Shown one piece after another: positions 17,143-29,303 of a DNA stretch of 64,000 nucleotides; position 1 is the first letter of the stretch, and each line of letters starts with the position of its first letter. Where the stretch lies: contig NZ_AP023213.1 in the NCBI RefSeq assembly GCF_014218275.1, forward strand, positions 4,336,954-4,400,953. Direction: 5' to 3'. Source of the stretch: Citrifermentans bremense (GTDB lineage Bacteria > Desulfobacterota > Desulfuromonadia > Geobacterales > Geobacteraceae). The position numbers were made by a program, and so were the translations under genes. The notes beneath the pieces are model-generated. The model did no database searches. It was not told where the DNA came from and saw only the letters and a list, made by a program, of their open reading frames with translations.

Positions 17143-18534
17143 TCAAGCGCAGGGCGAGCGTCGTGCGTCCTTTTCCTGGGAAGTGTCGACGAGGCTCAGG
17201 TTCGTCGCCAGCCGCAGCACGTACAGGACCGTCACGCAGGCGGCCCCCCAGGTAACCAGCAGAATACCCCACCAGATCCCCGCAAGCCCGAACCCCAGGA
17301 GCACCGCCAGCAGATAGAAGACCGGAAGGGGGAGAACTATCTGCCTCATCAGCCCGATCATCAAGGCGAAGCCCGGCCTCTTCAACCCCTGCAGCACGGC
17401 GACGCAGGTGTAGAGGATGACGTAGGCCACGAAGACGAAGGCCTCGATGCGGAGGTAGCCGACGCCGATCTCCACCACCTTAGGGTCCTCGCTGAAAAAC
17501 CCCATCAGCGGCCGCGCGGCCAGGAAAACCACGACCGTCCCTGCCCCCATGAGCGCCACCCCTGCCCTGAGCGCGGTCTTGATCGTTTGCACCACCCGCT
17601 CCAGTTGCCGCGCCCCGCTGTTTTGCGCCACGAGGGCGAGCGTCGCCACGTTCATCCCCATCACCGGCAGGAGCGCGATCTGCTCGATGCGCGACCCGAT
17701 GCCGTAGGCCGCCACCGCCTCGCTACCGAAGCGCCCGACGAACCAGGTGATCAGGAAGATGCCGCTGGCGACAGTCATCATGTTGAGACTCGACGGGAAC
17801 CCCTGCCGGGCCAGTTGCGAGTATGCGTGCCGGTGCGGGACGAGCTCGCGCCAGCGAAAACCCTCCAGCATCCCAGACTGCTTCACCCTCGCCGCGAGGT
17901 ACAAGTTCCCCATCGCCTGGACCAGTATGGTGGCCCAGGCGATGCCTGAAAGCCCAAGCGCAGGTACCCCCAGCCCGCCGTAGAGAAACCAGGGGTCGAA
18001 GAGCATGTTCAGAAAGAAGCCGACCACCAGGAAATTGCGGAAGCTGCGGCTGTCGCCTGTGGCGTTCAGGATCGAGTTCAAGACGTAGTTGACCAGGAAG
18101 AAGATGCTTCCGGTGAAGATGGTGTCCATGTACTGCAGTGCCAGAGGCAAAACGGTGCCGCCGGCTCCGAGGAGCTGGAAGAGCCGGGGCGCTGCAAGAA
18201 AGCCGATTACCGCTACCAGGACGCCGTGCACGATGCCGAAGGAGATGGTCTGGGCGGCCAGGTGCCTCGCCCGGTCGGGGTTCCCCGCGCCCAGCTCGTG
18301 GCCTATGAGCGCCGTTGCACCGGTGGAGATCCCGGCACCTATGGCGATGATGAGGAAGAAGACGGGGAAGGAGAGGGAAAGCGCGGCGAGCGCCTCGGTG
18401 GAAACCCTTCCGCCGTAGAAGGTGTCGACCACGTTGAACATGGTGTTGAAGAAATAGCCGACGCTCGTGGGGACGGCGAGTTTCCTGATCAACCCAGGGA
18501 TCGGTTGGTGCAGCAGTTCGTGGCCGTGGTTCAT
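17143..18534 (-). CDS. MATE-family multidrug/Na+ antiporter
   Basis: The 463-residue protein has about twelve membrane helices in two MATE repeats (VPTSVGYFFNTMFNVVDTFYGG at the start of repeat 1, shown here in part by NTMFNVVDTFYG; ARQGFPSSLNMM at repeat 2). MATE proteins export cationic compounds in exchange for H+ or Na+. The stop is 8 bases upstream of the retropepsin-like gene start, so it may head that operon. A second MATE gene lies at 55420-56763. Substrate unknown. Confidence 0.92.
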   Translation of the reverse strand: MNHGHELLHQPIPGLIRKLAVPTSVGYFFNTMFNVVDTFYGGRVSTEALAALSLSFPVFFLIIAIGAGISTGATALIGHELGAGNPDRARHLAAQTISFGIVHGVLVAVIGFLAAPRLFQLLGAGGTVLPLALQYMDTIFTGSIFFLVNYVLNSILNATGDSRSFRNFLVVGFFLNMLFDPWFLYGGLGVPALGLSGIAWATILVQAMGNLYLAARVKQSGMLEGFRWRELVPHRHAYSQLARQGFPSSLNMMTVASGIFLITWFVGRFGSEAVAAYGIGSRIEQIALLPVMGMNVATLALVAQNSGARQLERVVQTIKTALRAGVALMGAGTVVVFLAARPLMGFFSEDPKVVEIGVGYLRIEAFVFVAYVILYTCVAVLQGLKRPGFALMIGLMRQIVLPLPVFYLLAVLLGFGLAGIWWGILLVTWGAACVTVLYVLRLATNLSLVDTSQEKDARRSPCA

Positions 18535-18636
18535 GGCGCCCTCGACGAAGAATGGTGCAGACGCCCGCCCCGGTGAGGGTAGCCGGGGTCAGCCCGGCCT
18601 GCGGGGGAAAGAGTAAAGATTACACGCTCGCCGGGC

Positions 18637-18667
18637 AAAAAAAAAGAGCGGCAGGCCGCTCTTTTTA
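18637..18667 (-). terminator. terminator of the atpF'FHAGDC operon
   Basis: AAAAAGAGCGG pairs with CCGCTCTTTTT around a CAGG loop. It lies 23 bases past the atpC stop codon and has T-runs readable in both directions. Confidence 0.9.
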
Positions 18668-18689
18668 ATGCATGGTAATCGGAAACGTT

Positions 18690-19106
18690 TTAGCGTCTGG
18701 TCGCCTTGCCGGCGACCTGGACCCTGATCAGCGCGCGCTCGAGCGCGGCCTGGTAGATCCGGAAGTTCTTGTCTTCCGGGGTCAGGGCCTTGAGCTCGGT
18801 CTCGGCGCGCCCGAGAGCGGCCTTCGCGCGCTCCAGGTCGATCTCGTCCGCCTTCTCGGCGGTCTCGACCAGCACCGTCACGGTGTCGTTCTCGACCTCG
18901 AAGTAGCCCCAGTTCAGCGCCATGTGGTGCAGCACGCCGTCCTTCCTGTAGGCCAGCTCGCCGATCTTCAGCGAGGTGAGGAAGGGAGCGTGGCCCGGCA
19001 GAACGCCGAATTCGCCGAGGGCACCGGTCGCGGTGATCTCGTCGACCTCTTCGGAGAGGACCTTCTTGTACGGTGTTACCAGTTCAACCTTCAGTTTTTC
19101 AGCCAT
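18690..19106 (-). CDS. atpC: F0F1 ATP synthase epsilon subunit
   Basis: A 138-residue central-stalk subunit. The N-terminal beta-sandwich is recognisable from VELVTPYKKVLSEEVDEI and FGVLPGHAPFLTSLKIGEL, and the C-terminal helical hairpin from DLERAKAALGRAETELK. The start at 19106 follows an AGAGGT ribosome site; an in-frame upstream start at 19145 would add a poorly conserved extension. It is the last gene of the F1 operon. Confidence 0.95.
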   Translation of the reverse strand: MAEKLKVELVTPYKKVLSEEVDEITATGALGEFGVLPGHAPFLTSLKIGELAYRKDGVLHHMALNWGYFEVENDTVTVLVETAEKADEIDLERAKAALGRAETELKALTPEDKNFRIYQAALERALIRVQVAGKATRR

Positions 19107-19180
19107 ATAAACCTCTTGAGGCGAAGGAGCGGCCGGAGGGGTCACCTCCAGCCGCTACCCTTGCACCGTGACCAGATTAA

Positions 19181-20635
<1,455 letters not shown>

Positions 20636-20644
20636 TTATAAGTG

Positions 20645-21508
<864 letters not shown>

Positions 21509-21528
21509 TCGCTAAGTCCGTCCTTGGT

Positions 21529-23037
<1,509 letters not shown>

Positions 23038-23046
23038 AGAACCGTC

Positions 23047-23589
23047 TCACCCCTTCTGTAATATATCCTGAATATTAGCTAACTGTGTCCTTACCGAGCC
23101 GTCGAAGACCTTGTCGCCGATCTGGGTCACCACGCCGCCGATAAGCGACGGATCAACCACAACCTTCAATTCAACTTTCTTCCCCGTCGACTTCGCGAGG
23201 GCGCCCTTGATCTCCTCGATCTGGGCCGCGTCCAGCGGGAGACCGGAGGAGAGGGTCGGCCTGATCACGCCGGAAAGCTCGTCGGCGTAGACGCCATAGC
23301 TCTCGGCGATCTGCGGCAGCACCATGAGGCGGCCGCGCTCGAGGAGGAGCATCAACAGGTTCGAGATCATCGGGGAGATGGAGGCCTTCGCCACCAGATC
23401 CTTCAGGATCCCCTTCTTCTCATCGATGCCGTAGGCAGGGTTGCCGAAGATGGCACCGAGCTCGCGGCTTTCCGTCAGAAGCGTGCTGAAACGGTTCAGT
23501 TCACCGTTGAACCCTTCCACGCTTCCCGCTTCCGAGCCAATCTGCACGAGTGCCTTGGCGTAACGTTTGGCAATAGCGTTCGTACTCAA
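23047..23589 (-). CDS. atpH: F0F1 ATP synthase delta subunit
   Basis: A 180-residue peripheral-stalk subunit linking alpha to the b subunits. Characteristic parts are the N-terminal [13 protein letters not shown] and the C-terminal [26 protein letters not shown]. The start codon overlaps the atpF stop by 4 bases, indicating translational coupling. Confidence 0.95.
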   Translation of the reverse strand: MSTNAIAKRYAKALVQIGSEAGSVEGFNGELNRFSTLLTESRELGAIFGNPAYGIDEKKGILKDLVAKASISPMISNLLMLLLERGRLMVLPQIAESYGVYADELSGVIRPTLSSGLPLDAAQIEEIKGALAKSTGKKVELKVVVDPSLIGGVVTQIGDKVFDGSVRTQLANIQDILQKG

Positions 23590-24185
23590 TGTAGAGTCAC
23601 CACCTTGGAGATATATTCGCCCACCAGCTTATCCTGGTCGCCTTTTGCAATGTTCTGCTTGATCTTCTGCTCGGCAAGCTCGACGGCGAGCTTGGCAGCT
23701 TCGGCGCGGAGCTCGTCTTTCGCCTTCAGGACTTCCTGTGCCGCAGCAGCTTCGGCCTGGGCCTTGATCCTGGTTGCCGCTTCTTTGGCCTCGGCGATGA
23801 TGCGCTCCTTCTCGAGCTCGCCTTCGCGCTTCATGTTGGCCGAGATCACCTCGATCTCCTTGTTGGCCTGGTCCAGACGCTGGGAGTACTCGGCGAACTT
23901 CTTCTCCGCCGCCTCTTTGGCTGCGACCGCTTCCTGCAGGGTCTTCTCGATGCCGGCGCGGCGCGCGGAAAGCGAGCCTTTGACGTCGGCCTTTTTGAGA
24001 GCCCAGACTGCAATGACGACCAGAATGGCGAAGTCGATCGTGCGCCACATGAAGTCTTTCATCTGCGCGCCGGAGTTTGCGTGGTGCGCCCCGCCTTCGG
24101 CAGCTTCCTGGGCGAAGCCCAGTGCCGCGAGGCCGAGGATCATGACGCATACGGAGAGGGTGGTAACGAAACTTTTCTTATGCAT
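23586..24185 (-). CDS. atpF: F0F1 ATP synthase subunit b
   Basis: A 199-residue stalk subunit. Unusually for subunit b, an N-terminal hydrophobic segment resembling a signal peptide (about residues 8-25, ending GFAQEA) precedes the normal membrane helix ([19 protein letters not shown], about 47-65). The rest is the long charged helix that dimerises with b'. Alternative starts would have to remove the first hydrophobic segment, and none with a good ribosome site is obvious. It follows b' by one base. Confidence 0.93.
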   Translation of the reverse strand: MHKKSFVTTLSVCVMILGLAALGFAQEAAEGGAHHANSGAQMKDFMWRTIDFAILVVIAVWALKKADVKGSLSARRAGIEKTLQEAVAAKEAAEKKFAEYSQRLDQANKEIEVISANMKREGELEKERIIAEAKEAATRIKAQAEAAAAQEVLKAKDELRAEAAKLAVELAEQKIKQNIAKGDQDKLVGEYISKVVTLH

Positions 24186-24186
24186 G

Positions 24187-24615
24187 CTAGAGACTCCTCC
24201 CCAGAACTTTTTCGCAGATTTCGGCGGACAGGGTCTCGGCGCTGGCAGTGAGGACGCGGCGCGCTTCCTCGGTCTCCTTGGCGACCTGTGCCTTGATGGA
24301 GGCGAGGCTAGCGCTGGCTTCGGCGCGGGCCTTGTCCAGGATGGCGGCCTCCTGCTGCTGGGCCTCCTTCTTCAGCGCGCCGCGCTCGTCGGCTGCGCCG
24401 GCGCGGATCTCGCGCATGCGGGCCTCGTAGCTGGCCAGCTTCTCCTGCACTTCGCGGTCGACCTCGGCGCTCTTTTGCTTTGCGCCGTTGATCTGGGCTG
24501 CGCGCTCGGCAAGCTGTTTCCTGATCGGCTTGTAGAGGAAGGCGTTCAGGAGCAGCACGAGAACCAGGAAGTTCACCAGCTGGAATACAAATGCGATGTC
24601 TAAATTGATCACCAA
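24187..24615 (-). CDS. F0F1 ATP synthase subunit b' (AtpX/AtpF2-like)
   Basis: A 142-residue protein with one N-terminal membrane helix (AFVFQLVNFLVLVLLLNAF) and a long charged coiled-coil region. Together with the following atpF it gives the b/b' heterodimer seen in Geobacter, cyanobacteria and alphaproteobacteria. It is the first gene of the F1 operon; the subunits I, a and c lie 23 kb away at the left end of the window. Confidence 0.92.
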   Translation of the reverse strand: MVINLDIAFVFQLVNFLVLVLLLNAFLYKPIRKQLAERAAQINGAKQKSAEVDREVQEKLASYEARMREIRAGAADERGALKKEAQQQEAAILDKARAEASASLASIKAQVAKETEEARRVLTASAETLSAEICEKVLGRSL

Positions 24616-24931
24616 ACCACCTCTATTCGAACATTTTTAAAGACGTATACGTCTTAGGATGTAGCGGGGTCCGCGCAAAACAGGTGATGACTACCACATA
24701 AATCCTTTTTGTGTCAAGCGATTTATCCTTTTGGATGAAGAATTGTATACAGTTTTGTCAGCCCCGGACGAGGCCGAGCGTGGTGACTTTGCTGTGACAA
24801 TGAGCGCTGTAGCAGGAGACGCGGGGTGCTCTTTTAAGCCGGACCGACCAGTTGCTCTGAGCAAGTTCAAAACACTTTTTCGCAAATGTATGACAATTGC
24901 TGCAGCCGTGCTTTGTTCGCACCGGCCGACG
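24616..24931. other. leader region of the atpF' operon, downstream of parB
   Basis: This 316-base spacer holds the atp promoter region. A TTGACA match reads on the minus strand at 24717-24712, but no good -10 box lies at a standard distance. A perfect 16-bp palindrome lies at 24640-24655. A small minus-strand reading frame (24691-24885) has no support as a gene. Confidence 0.5.
24640..24655. promoter_or_regulatory. 16-bp perfect palindrome upstream of the atp operon
   Basis: AAGACGTATACGTCTT is its own reverse complement. It lies 25 bases upstream of the b' start codon, between the likely promoter and the gene. A perfect dyad of this size and A/T-centred composition resembles an operator for a dimeric regulator. 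The binding protein is unknown. Confidence 0.5.
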
Positions 24932-25771
24932 CTACAGGTTCAGCAGCTCCACGATCCTGGCGAGTTCCTTCTGGTCCGCGTAGCTGATCTCGAGCTTGCC
25001 GCCGCGCCCGGAACTCTTGAGTGCGACCTTTGCCCCGAAGAAACGCTGCATCCGGTCCATGAGGTCCTTCTGGTCCGGAGTCTGGACCGGTTTCTGCGGC
25101 TTTTTCGCCGGTCCCGCCTTCCTGCGCTTCACCAGCGCCTCGGTCTCGCGCACCGAGAGGTGGTTCTTGACGATCTCGTCGCGGGCCGCCTTCTGCTCCT
25201 CGGGGTCCTCCAGGGTGAGAAGGGCGCGCGCGTGCCCCATGGAGATGCGGTCCTCGGCGACGTCCCGCTTGATCTCGACCGGGAGCCTCAGGAGCCTGAG
25301 CGAGTTCGCTATGGTGGAGCGCTCCTTGCCTACCCTCTTGGCAAGCTCCTCCTGGGAGAGGGAGAAGCGCTCCAAAAGCGCGTGGTATGCCTCGGCCTCC
25401 TCTACCGCGTTCAGGTCCTCGCGCTGGATATTCTCGATGAGCGCCATTTCCAATGCGGTCTCCTCGGAAACGTCCTGGATCACCACCGGGACCTCGCGCA
25501 GCCCCGCCTTTTGCGCGGCGCGCCAGCGGCGCTCGCCTGCGATCAGCTCGTAGTGCCCTGCCTTCTTGAGCACCACCAGGGGCTGGATGATCCCCTTCTC
25601 GCGGATGGAAGCGGCGAGTTCCTCCAGCTTCTCGTTGACGAAGGTCTTTCTCGGCTGTTCCTTGTTGGGCCTGATCTCCTCGATCGGACAGGAGAAGTAC
25701 TTCTTGCCGTGGTCCTCCACGACCGGGAGCAGCGCCCCCATCCCCTTGCCGAGCCCCATCTTCTTAACCAT
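24932..25771 (-). CDS. parB: chromosome partitioning protein ParB (Spo0J)
   Basis: The 279-residue protein has the N-terminal ParA-interaction peptide (KKMGLGKGMGALLP), the CTPase/parS-clamp domain with PRKTF and the GERRWRAAQKAG box, and a central HTH (SLSQEELAKRVGKERSTIAN). It binds parS sites near the origin. Its start overlaps the parA stop by 8 bases. I did not find the canonical parS palindrome within the window. Confidence 0.95.
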   Translation of the reverse strand: MVKKMGLGKGMGALLPVVEDHGKKYFSCPIEEIRPNKEQPRKTFVNEKLEELAASIREKGIIQPLVVLKKAGHYELIAGERRWRAAQKAGLREVPVVIQDVSEETALEMALIENIQREDLNAVEEAEAYHALLERFSLSQEELAKRVGKERSTIANSLRLLRLPVEIKRDVAEDRISMGHARALLTLEDPEEQKAARDEIVKNHLSVRETEALVKRRKAGPAKKPQKPVQTPDQKDLMDRMQRFFGAKVALKSSGRGGKLEISYADQKELARIVELLNL

Positions 25772-26537
25772 GCGACACCTCCCGCCCGATGATTTCCTTG
25801 GCCAGGTCCATGTAGCTCGTGGCCCCCCTGGAAGTGATGTCGTACAGGCAGATCGGCTTGCCGTGCGAGGGTGCCTCGGAGAGGCGGACGTTCCTGGGGA
25901 TCACGGTCTGCAGGCACTCCTTAGGGAAATGGGCGCGGATCTCCTCCCCCACCTGGCGCGACAGGTTGTTTCGCGCGTCGAACATGGTGAGCAGGATCCC
26001 TTCTATGATCAGGGAGCTGTTCAGCCCCTGCTGTATCAGGTTGATGGTCTTCAATATCTGCGAGAGCCCTTCCATCGCGTAGAACTCGCACTGCAGCGGT
26101 ATCAGCACCGAGTTGGCGGCGGTCATCGCGTTGATGGTGAGGAGGTTCAGTGAGGGGGGGCAGTCGATGAAGATGTAGTCGTAGGAGCCGGAAACCGATT
26201 CGAGGATCCGCTTGAGCTTTCTCTCGCGGTCGGTGACGCTGACCAGTTCCAGCTCCGCGCCCGCCAGGTCCGAGGTAGCCGGGAACAGGTGCAGGTAGGG
26301 AAGCTCGGTGCGCTGGATGATCCTTGCCGCCGGTGCGTCGTCGATGAGCGCGTCGTAGATGCTTTCTTCGAGCAGCTCCTTATCGGCGCCGACGCCGCTT
26401 CCGGCGTTTCCCTGCGGGTCCATGTCCACCAGGAGCACCCGGCGTTCGGCGACGGCCAGCGAGGCCGAAAGGTTGACCGCCGTCGTGGTCTTTCCCACGC
26501 CTCCCTTTTGATTCGCCACACAGATGATCTTAGCCAT
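25764..26537 (-). CDS. parA: chromosome partitioning ATPase ParA (Soj)
   Basis: The 257-residue protein has the deviant Walker A motif ANQKGGVGKTTTAVNL at the N-terminus, DMDPQGNAGSG and YIFIDCPPSLNLLT, as expected of a small chromosomal ParA/Soj without an N-terminal HTH. It drives segregation of ParB-bound origins and is upstream of parB, with the ATP synthase genes downstream, a layout conserved in related genomes. The upstream 230 bases to the cytochrome gene hold its promoter. Confidence 0.96.
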   Translation of the reverse strand: MAKIICVANQKGGVGKTTTAVNLSASLAVAERRVLLVDMDPQGNAGSGVGADKELLEESIYDALIDDAPAARIIQRTELPYLHLFPATSDLAGAELELVSVTDRERKLKRILESVSGSYDYIFIDCPPSLNLLTINAMTAANSVLIPLQCEFYAMEGLSQILKTINLIQQGLNSSLIIEGILLTMFDARNNLSRQVGEEIRAHFPKECLQTVIPRNVRLSEAPSHGKPICLYDITSRGATSYMDLAKEIIGREVSHG

Positions 26538-26768
26538 GTTTTCTTCTCGATATAGAGTTGATTCGGGTGTTAGAGAACATTCAAAGCAGGGAAAACTACC
26601 ATACTGCCGACTCTATGGAAAGGGTTTTTCTTCATACAGGCGGCAACCCCTTCTTTGACTTTGGTCAAGGCAGCCCTCTGGAAGCGGGTATACCCTGTCC
26701 CGGCGAAAGTTGATTTCAGCCTGAGACATCACTCCGGGTCGTTATGAGAGCCCGGCAAAGGAGAGCAG

Positions 26769-27047
26769 ATGAAGAAACTGATTCCGGCATTGGCACTGCT
26801 GCTGATGGCGTCTGGCGCCTACGGCTTCGAGTGCAAGGTCTGCCACAGCAAGAACCCGGCTATGGTGCGCATGCACAAGGCTCTGCAAGGGAGGAACTGC
26901 TTCGACTGTCACAGGATGGGCGAGAAGCTGATGGGGAAAGGTATCCCCAAAGACAAGGCGGCCCAGATCAAGCGTCGCGAGAGCGAGCAGATCTGTTTCG
27001 AGTGTCACCTCCCACCAAAGGCTTCGGCAGGCAAGCCTGCCAGCTAG
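26769..27047 (+). CDS. small periplasmic three-haem c-type cytochrome
   Basis: A 92-residue precursor with a signal peptide (residues 1-19, LLMASGAYG) and three CxxCH haem-binding motifs: CKVCH (about 22-26), CFDCH (about 46-50) and CFECH (about 76-80). The spacing differs from the PpcA triheme family and the C-terminal tail is Pro/Ala/Lys-rich. It probably carries electrons in the periplasm during metal or extracellular respiration. An AAAGGAGAG ribosome site lies at 26758-26766, and it ends before a strong terminator. It may donate to, or be sensed with, the haem-PAS protein downstream. Confidence 0.9.
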   Translation: MKKLIPALALLLMASGAYGFECKVCHSKNPAMVRMHKALQGRNCFDCHRMGEKLMGKGIPKDKAAQIKRRESEQICFECHLPPKASAGKPAS

Positions 27048-27096
27048 CTAAAGATTTGCTTCCCCAATTTGGACCAGTCCCCTCCGACCGGTCGTT

Positions 27097-27146
27097 ACCC
27101 CTCACCCGACGTTGCCCTCCTGGCTCCGGTGAGGGGTCTTTTTTTT
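27097..27146 (+). terminator. terminator of the cytochrome gene
   Basis: ACCCCTCACC (27097-27106) pairs with GGTGAGGGGT (27128-27137), followed by a T-run of eight. Confidence 0.88.
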
Positions 27147-27178
27147 CGGCGCCCTTATGCCTGCCTGGTGTGGGCCTG

Positions 27179-27240
27179 CCCACCGTAGCTTTTGGCCGGG
27201 CTTACCCACCGTAGCCTTTGGCGAAGGTGGGAAGGTGGGT
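27179..27240. repeat. short direct repeats CCCACCGTAGC-TTTGGC
   Basis: Two 18-bp copies (27179-27196 and 27205-27222) differ at one base and lie 26 bases apart; they are followed by two GAAGGTGGG units that could pair with CCCACC. The array separates the cytochrome terminator from the promoter of the sensor gene. It looks like a dispersed non-coding repeat. Confidence 0.65.
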
Positions 27241-27267
27241 TGCGCATCCCCTCTCCTCCGCTATAAT
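27240..27267 (+). promoter_or_regulatory. sigma-70-like promoter of the haem-PAS sensor
   Basis: A perfect -10 box TATAAT at 27262-27267 lies 16 bases after a weak -35 box TTGCGC at 27240-27245. The AGGAGG ribosome site is at 27291-27296. Confidence 0.6.
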
Positions 27268-27300
27268 TTCCCCTTTGGTTCAATGAGGTTAGGAGGATGC

Positions 27301-28500
27301 ATGACCCGCCCGGCAGATCTCCCCATCCGCGTCAAGTTCTTCGGACTGATGTCGCTGCTGCTTATCGCACTTTTGCTGGCAAGCGGCCTCTTCATCTTCA
27401 ACCGGCAGAAAGAGTTCATCCTCAGGTTCGCCGTCGACAACGCCCGCAGCTTCGCCACCACCCTTATCGAAACCCGCGAATACATGTCCTCTGTCGTAAA
27501 GGGGGAGCCCGAGCAAAACTACAACCTCGTGCCCCAGGTGGTGGCGACCCAGGTCGCCAAGCGGGTTACCCAGAACAGCAAGTTCTACGTGCGCCAGGTC
27601 TCGCTGCGCTACCGCAACCCGGCAAACCGGCCGGACCCCTACGAGACGAAGCAACTGCAGTACTTCATCAACCATCCCAACGCCGAGGTCTACGGTATCG
27701 TGCAAAGCGGCGACGTAAGCCTGTTCCGTTACCTGCAGCCGATGCGCGCCACCGCATCCTGCCTCGAATGCCACGGCAGCTACGAAACCGCCCCCGGCTT
27801 CGTCAAGAAACGCTTCCCCCCCGGCCACTATTCCTACAACTACAAGGTGGGTGAGGTGATCGGTGCGGTTTCGGTCAGCATCCCGGTCAAGGACCTCTAC
27901 GCGCAGCTCGGCGCCAACCTGAAACTCGACCTCTTCTTCCGCGGGATGGTCTACGTGATTGTCCTCCTGGTGATGGGGTTCATCATGAGCCGGCAGATTT
28001 TAAATCCCATCAAGCTCCTCTCTGAGCGGATCATCTCCGTGACCCGCACCGGCAATTTCAAAGACAAGATGCCGCAAAAGACCAGGGACGAGATCGGCAT
28101 GCTCATTGGGGCCTTCAACGACATGATGGACGAGCTTTCCAGCCGGACCGTGCAGTCTAAGGAGGCGGACGAGCGCTACCGCCGCTTCATCGAAGTGGCC
28201 GCATCGGCGGTGATCACCTTCCTCAAGGACGGCAAGATCGTCATCGCCAACCAGAAGGCCGAGGCCCTCTTCGGACGCTCGCGGCAGGAACTCCTGGGGG
28301 AATCGATCTTCGGCTTCCTCGAGGGGGGCGCGGCGCTCAAGGAACGGCTCTCGACGCAGACGGAGTTCCGGGATGACCGCTCCCACCAGGTAGTCGCAGG
28401 GCTCGGCGGCAAACGGACCGAGGTGGAGATGGTGCTCTCCGTTTCCAGGACCGACCGGGAGCCGATGTTCACCGCCATCCTCAGGGAGCGCAAGGGATAA
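27301..28500 (+). CDS. membrane haem-binding (Tll0287/DUF3365-like) HAMP-PAS sensor without output domain
   Basis: The 399-residue protein begins with a membrane helix (about residues 12-32), then a periplasmic domain of about 180 residues with one c-type haem site ASCLECHGSYE near 157-163 (Tll0287/DUF3365 type), a second membrane helix (about 210-230), a HAMP linker (SRQILNPIKLLSERI) and a PAS domain to the C-terminus. No kinase, GGDEF or methyl-accepting region follows, so it is a sensor without a recognisable output. The ATG at 27301 has a perfect AGGAGG; upstream in-frame codons run through repeats and the promoter. Confidence 0.85.
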   Translation: MTRPADLPIRVKFFGLMSLLLIALLLASGLFIFNRQKEFILRFAVDNARSFATTLIETREYMSSVVKGEPEQNYNLVPQVVATQVAKRVTQNSKFYVRQVSLRYRNPANRPDPYETKQLQYFINHPNAEVYGIVQSGDVSLFRYLQPMRATASCLECHGSYETAPGFVKKRFPPGHYSYNYKVGEVIGAVSVSIPVKDLYAQLGANLKLDLFFRGMVYVIVLLVMGFIMSRQILNPIKLLSERIISVTRTGNFKDKMPQKTRDEIGMLIGAFNDMMDELSSRTVQSKEADERYRRFIEVAASAVITFLKDGKIVIANQKAEALFGRSRQELLGESIFGFLEGGAALKERLSTQTEFRDDRSHQVVAGLGGKRTEVEMVLSVSRTDREPMFTAILRERKG

Positions 28501-28583
28501 GGGCGCGGCCGCACCGGAAAGTTTGCAGCGCGGCTGCCGGTTATGCTAAAGTGTGCCGATCATCGGCAAGGAGAGTTCATTAA

Positions 28584-29111
28584 ATGGCCAAAGCAGGGAA
28601 AGAGTTGTACGTGGGACGCCTCTCCTACGACGCTACAGAATACGATATTCAGAAGATGTTCTCCGTCTCCGGGACGGTGACCTCCATTCATCTGATCACG
28701 GACCCGGTCACCGGGGAGTTCAAAGGGTGCGGCTACGTCAGGATGTCGACGGAGGCCGAGGCCAGGGACGCAATCGATTCGCTGGACGGAGCCTGGCTCC
28801 TCGATAAGTCGATCACCGTATCCTACGCCAACCCCCAGAAGATGAAGCCGGGTGGAGGCGGCGCCAAGGCGCCCCCGAAACGCTGGGGCAAGGGTGCTGC
28901 GGAAAAGCCTGCCGCGGGCAAGGCGGCGGCTCCCAAGGCCGCAGCGGCGAAACCTGCCGTTGCCAAGCCTGCGGGGAGTAAACCCGCTGCCGCCAAACCG
29001 GCTGGAGCCAGACCTGCCGCTGCCAAAACGGGAGCAGCCAAACCCGCGGGAACGAAACCTTCTTCCCGGACCGGCGCCCCCAAGCCCGGCAACAGGACCG
29101 GAAAACGCTAG
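28584..29111 (+). CDS. RRM-type RNA-binding protein with Lys/Pro/Ala tail
   Basis: A 175-residue protein. Residues 6-85 form one RNA recognition motif with RNP2 (ELYVGRLSY) and RNP1 (FKGCGYVRM). The remaining 90 residues are almost only Ala, Lys, Pro and Gly, with repeated AKPA units, ending in a basic tail (SSRTGAPKPG...). Bacterial RRM proteins are single-domain and often linked to cold or stress RNA metabolism; the long basic tail is unlike the common Gly-rich kind. RBS AAGGAGAG precedes the ATG. It appears monocistronic. Confidence 0.88.
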   Translation: MAKAGKELYVGRLSYDATEYDIQKMFSVSGTVTSIHLITDPVTGEFKGCGYVRMSTEAEARDAIDSLDGAWLLDKSITVSYANPQKMKPGGGGAKAPPKRWGKGAAEKPAAGKAAAPKAAAAKPAVAKPAGSKPAAAKPAGARPAAAKTGAAKPAGTKPSSRTGAPKPGNRTGKR

Positions 29112-29133
29112 TCGGGCCTTAATCTGCCTCTCA

Positions 29134-29251
29134 CCGTCAAAACTCTCCCTCCCCCGGAGGGGGAGAGCCGGGGAGGGGGCAACGTTCATTCCGCTCAAGC
29201 GATTCCCCCCTTCCAACCTCCCCCCTCCAGGGGGAGGAGCATTGCCCCTTC
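29134..29251. repeat. GC-rich hairpin repeat before uvrC
   Basis: The segment has CTCCCCC/GGGGGAG inverted pairs: CTCCCCCGGAGGGGGAG near 29148-29166 and CCTCCCCCCTCCAGGGGGAGG near 29218-29238, both able to fold into strong hairpins. It may terminate the RRM transcript, but no T-run follows. Similar G/C-run hairpins occur at 53430-53580, suggesting a dispersed repeat family. Confidence 0.6.
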
Positions 29252-29303
29252 CTTAACACAACCCACCTTCCCTTCTAACCAGCTTCGGTCTATACTACGC
29301 CTC

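Noticed and set aside
24691-24885. 64-residue minus-strand reading frame upstream of the atp operon
   Set aside because: No recognisable domain or convincing ribosome site; it overlaps the region that must hold the atp promoter.
24616-26768. parS centromere site near parAB
   Set aside because: I looked for the 16-bp TGTTTCACGTGAAACA-type palindrome and found none; the palindrome at 24640 (AAGACGTATACGTCTT) has a different sequence.
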